Shown: one piece after another, positions 60,177 through 64,000 of the stretch | Layout of the letters: the number at the start of each line of letters is the position of its first letter | Numbering within the stretch: position 1 is the first letter of the stretch | Assembly: GCA_947179155.2 (NCBI GenBank) | Contig: OX359270.1 | Span: forward strand, 21,919,056 to 21,983,055 | Direction: 5' to 3' | Length of the DNA stretch: 64,000 bases | Source of the DNA: Hedera helix | Taxonomy: Eukaryota; Streptophyta; Magnoliopsida; Apiales; Araliaceae | Made by a program: the position numbers and the translations under genes | The notes under the pieces: model-generated | Told to the model about the DNA's origin: nothing | The model's database searches: none | What the model saw: the letters and a program-made list of their open reading frames with translations, nothing else

Positions 60177-60579
60177 TCGTGTTGGCTTTGTTTCCCGGTT
60201 GCACAAGTTTGTTGATGAATCAGGCTGCTTAAAAGCAATTAGGCTGTGACACATCTTCTCCTCTCCAAAACTAAGAAGTTTTCATATTATACTAAATGCG
60301 GAATATTTGGAATGTAAAGTTTTAAGCTTCCTACTTGAATGGGTCACCTTTTGTGCACTTAAGACATGTTGGGTTCCACTTTTTTTGTTGGCCTTTTGTA
60401 AATTAAGCTGTTTGATTTTCAGTTTTGTAGACCTGGTTTGTGCTCATTGTGGAACATTTGGTGCTTGATAGAGGAGCCCTGGCTTTCTTGATTGAAATCC
60501 AAAATGGAGAAATCAACTAATTAATGAAGTTAGATGTTGAATTTTATGTAAAACAGAAGCAACTAGCGACACTTGGTGA
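60177..60579 (+). other. RFC3 3' UTR and downstream flank
   Basis: Follows the RFC3 stop codon. T-rich, no ORF of note and no clear AATAAA. The flank ends at the hAT element's target site. Confidence 0.5.
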
Positions 60580-61476
60580 TAGGGGTGTACACAAAATCGA
60601 AAATAACCGAAAAATCGATCGGACTGAATCGAACCGTTAATAAACCAAACTGAAAATAATAAACCCTATAAATTGAAAATTCTAAAAATAAAAAATTGAA
60701 GTTCGATTGGTTTTAATTTAATTTTTACAAAAAATCGAAATTAACTGAACCGATCGAATTACTTAAATTTATAATATAATTATAGAATTTATACACTTTT
60801 CTAATAATATAATTTATATAATTATCAAAAAGTTTAAACTTAGGTCCTGATATGATAAAAGACATAAGTCATCCCAACATTTTACAACTGTAACATAAAG
60901 GCTTTGGCATGACGAACTAGATTGCAGTTGATGTAAACTAAAAAATACTGAGGTATAGATGAGGAGAATCAACAAAAAGTATTGCTAAAAATCTCATCAT
61001 AATTGACCTACCTGTCATTTCCAGATAACAACTTATTAAATGAACCAAAAGCATTAAGTATCAAGATAACAACTTCCATACTTGAGACCAAGATCAGAAA
61101 AATTATGTAGTAATTCACAATATAACTTTTGATTTGTATTTGTAAAGAAATAACTTTCACTTATATATTTAGCAGTGGTTACACACAGTTTTAATGCCGC
61201 AACATACTTGCCAAGAAGTTCTAGCTATTATATGATTTTGAATTAGAGACCAAGAGTCACATTACCATTCATAACTGCACCACACAAGGACTCATCACAC
61301 AATAACCGACAAAACTGTTTAAACCAACCAATTTAATCGATAATTGAATAGGCTCGATAATTGATTACGAAGTAAATTTTTGAGTGGTTTTGGTTTTAAA
61401 TTTTTTATAACCGAATTAAATAGTTTGGTTTTATTTTTTTATACAAAATCAACCAAATCGACTATTGTGCACCCCA
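60580..61476. mobile_element. Non-autonomous hAT-like element (897 bp)
   Basis: Ends TAGGGGTGTACAC and GTGCACCCCA are flanked by perfect 8-bp duplications CTTGGTGA (60572-60579, 61477-61484). The 'aaatcgaaaataaccgaaaaatcga' sub-terminal words recur near both ends in inverted orientation. No transposase. Confidence 0.85.
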
Positions 61477-61576
61477 CTTGGTGATAAATATTATGCAAAA
61501 CAGTTGCAGAGATATTTGGAATACATATAGAGACTGTACAAACATAATAGTAAATTCAATTGGCAATGTATGCTTA

Positions 61577-62460
61577 TATCACAAGAATTCTTATTAAGGT
61601 GATATTTGTCACATTCGAATGGGTTGAAATATGGTTTTTATTCCTTTGGTTTTTATTCCTTAGTTCGGATAGAATGGAATGAATAGTTTTTATTCCTTGG
61701 TTCGAATAGAAAAGGCGGGAATAATAGTTGTTATCTCTAAAGATGACTATTGGACCATCATTTTCTACTAAGCTTGATAAGAGAGCTCGATTTCCTGTCA
61801 GGTGCCTTGAGCATCTACTGCCTAGTAGATACCATGTTGAATCAGCGGAGCTCCTTTCATGCAACAAAAAATCAAGCTTTATTTTGGTACCCATACTTAC
61901 TTGGGTCCAGATGGGTTAATTCTCTTTGGAACCCAGATTTGTCTTATTTTTGGGTCTTCAAGATATTCATTATAATTACACACAACAACAATATGTCCAT
62001 AATTATGACAGGTATAACATTTTATATATTGGATGCTTGTGTGAGCGACTGGAAACCTTGTTTTCTGAGACGTGTGGGGTAATTAAACTCTTAGCCTTTC
62101 TTCTAGGCTCAAACTATTTCTGTTGTCACATTATTCTATGGTTTTGAGAATACGTAAGAGTAAAGGGTAGTTCTATGATTTTTACTATGTTGGTTTGTAG
62201 AGTTAGTTTTTACTGACTTGATGATCCTTCTTGGTTTATTCATAGTACTGGCTTACTCTGCGGTTTTTTAAACCCTAGACCAATGTGAGATCTATTATTT
62301 TTAGAGACAACAATGACATTAGTAGAAAGATTAGAGTTTTGAATAATTGGCTCTACGACTTGTGTTGATTTCACAAACATAATAATTCTATGAAAAGTAA
62401 AAATAATGTTGCTATTTGTCTCAATGTATGTGCCTACAGTCTAACTTAAGGTCAATTCCT
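61577..62460 (-). pseudogene. Decayed SIRE-type copia: protease region
   Basis: Minus strand. KQVWVPK-style repeats (QIWVPKRINPSGPK near 61930) precede STWYLLGSRCSRHLTGNRAL and LVENDGPIVIFRDNN (61740-61840). This is the typical copia protease/GAG-pre-integrase start, where the catalytic motif D-S-G is replaced by L-G-S-R. Stops are frequent; similarity fades near 61577. Confidence 0.6.
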
Positions 62461-64000
62461 CAAATCCTAAATATGATCTGTCAGAGCTCGATCTCTGACT
62501 TGTGATCAGGGAGTCCATGAAAAATGAAAATCTATTTCAGGTTGCAATCGTTTTCTCTAGCTCTTCAACCTTGGAGACTAGATTAGGCTCTCCCAGTGCA
62601 GACTACTCGATGATAAATCTCAAGGTGTTATTATCAGCCTCAAGTCTAGATAAAGAAGAAGTATTTTCTTGAATTGTTTCCAACTCAAGTTGTACTATTT
62701 TTTTTTCCTACTTGAAGTAAAAATGGTCCCTTGACAGTACCCTGAACCACTACATGTATTTATGTAAATCAGTTGTTATATCACATAAAGCAGTTATTAA
62801 GCCATGCATATTAACATTAGGAGGGTTTAAGCCAAATACCTCACTGATATCAATTTCTTGAATATCAGTGGTGATTCTATGTGTTGCTTCAGTGACCATG
62901 AGGCAGAGGTTGACTTTGTGAGGCCCTTCTTCTTCACTTGACTTTGAGTTAGAGTCACTTTTTGTCTCACTCCAGGAACCCTCAGCAATTAGACCTCTAT
63001 CATTCTTGTGTATTTTTCTTGGATATGTCTTCTTGACATATTATTTCTTCTTGTATTTCTTTAACTCTTCTCTAACAGGCTTGTTACAATTAGCAACAAT
63101 ATGTCCTGGCTTTTTATAGTTATAGTACTGGTCTTTTGCACAGTCATTGTTGCTTTTGTAGTTGTTGAATCGCTTGCTGGTACTACTCCTACCTTTTTTC
63201 ATAAATTTTCTCAGTCTTTTGGTAAGGAGAGTAAGATCTTCATCTTCACCTTCACTTTCTGATCCACTTTTTTCTTCCATGGAAGCTTTGGGAGGACTTT
63301 CAACAGCTTTGAGAGCAACAACTTTATCTTTTCTTCTTACTTATAATTTTTATGTTGTCTTAGCCCTTTGATTCAGCTCAAGCTTATATGCAAGCAAGTT
63401 TACATATAGCTACTGTAGAGTTATATCACGAATATTCTTTGACTCTCTGATGGTAGTGGTCTTGGCATCCCATTTGCTGGGCAGGGCTTTCATAAACTTG
63501 ATGTTGACATCCTTCTTTAGATAGATGTTTTCAAAAACTCTTAGAGAGTTAAGAAGGATGTTGAATCTCTCGTAGGTTGATGTCTTCACTAGGTACATGT
63601 GAAAGCATCTCATACTTTTGAGTGAGGAGAGATTATTTGTTTTTCCTGACTTCTTTTATTCTTTCATGCATAATAAGGAGAACTTCACATACCTCCTTGG
63701 CAATTCTGCAGTTGACTACATTTTTGAAGAACTCATCTTCTAGAGCAATGAACAAGATGTTGTTAGCCCTTTTGTCAAGTGCCACTAGCTTCTTTTCACT
63801 GTTAGTCCACTCAGCTTTTTGCTTGACTGCAACTTCGTTCGGATCTTCAGTGGATGGAGCTAACTTTGTGAGAATATATGGACCATTAGGCACCACACCA
63901 AAGATCTCATCATCAATGACATCCATGTATACCGGCATTCTAACTTTCCAATTAGAAACTTTATCTTTAAGACATAGTGGTGGCTTGTTTCCACCACCAA
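62461..64000 (-). pseudogene. Decayed SIRE-type copia gag (runs off right edge)
   Basis: Minus strand, N- to C-terminal from the right: DEIFGVVPNGPYI with EWTNSEKKLVALDKRANNIL (63633-63938), then RCFHMYLVKTSTYERFNILL and KALPSKWDAKTTTIRESKNI (63410-63613), then the nucleocapsid zinc knuckle remnant YYNYKKPGHIVANC near 63060-63120, in which the first two Cys are Tyr. This is the UBN2-type gag of copia elements. Three or more frame breaks. Confidence 0.75.

Noticed and set aside
59933..60238. 101-codon minus-strand ORF
   Set aside because: It is a shadow of RFC3 exon 9 and its flanks.

Overview
The window is nuclear DNA of a flowering plant, most likely a eudicot; I cannot name the species. 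It is AT-rich, dominated by nested LTR retrotransposons and MITEs, and carries one intact intron-rich housekeeping gene. No bacterial-type operons, rRNA, tRNA or CRISPR were seen.

Layout. 1-4921: decayed Ty1/copia element and its 3' LTR, inserted in a decayed Ty3/gypsy Tat-lineage element (4922-9530). That element's pol (RT, RNase H, integrase) is on the minus strand, and a spliced-looking coiled-coil ORF runs antisense to it. 9530-12145: decayed SIRE-like copia 3' end and LTR. 12150-23074: Athila-like element (gag, protease, 3' LTR) without RT or integrase, broken by an Athila-type LTR, a 4.29-kb solo LTR (15103-19392, TSD AAGGC) and a hAT MITE (20339-21175). 23190-28510: Tat LTR fragment and minus-strand gypsy gag relic, split by a hAT MITE (23543-24069) and a second solo LTR (24190-28113, TSD AATCT). 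29873-41617: complete young non-autonomous Tat-like element with near-identical LTRs, inserted in an (ATT)n microsatellite. Its interior holds decayed gag, three copies of a probable structured RNA module, a ~1.6-kb minisatellite and a (GCGAT)n tract. 42202-42518: Tourist-like MITE. 43691-49677: inverted, truncated copy of the first copia LTR, split by a third solo LTR (45377-49575, TSD GTACT). 49680-50055: small IST1-like exon relic and a foldback MITE.

51270-60176: nine-exon RFC3-type replication factor C subunit (363 aa, all junctions in phase). Its large introns hold a Micron-like hairpin between (TA)n tracts, a Stowaway MITE, and a MULE-like element carrying a broken F-box/LRR gene. A hAT MITE lies at 60580-61476, and a minus-strand SIRE-type copia gag-protease relic runs off the right edge.

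The strongest candidate for something undescribed is a ~130-nt 3'-region module. It occurs three times in tandem in the Tat-like element (35041-35525) and once, diverged, in the Athila-like element. Two predicted hairpins and a closing stem are retained, with compensatory-looking changes. Other points of note are GC-rich palindromic words recurring in five LTRs of three types, a PBS-like motif buried inside the Tat-like LTR, the RFC3 intron hairpin, and the spliced antisense ORF.
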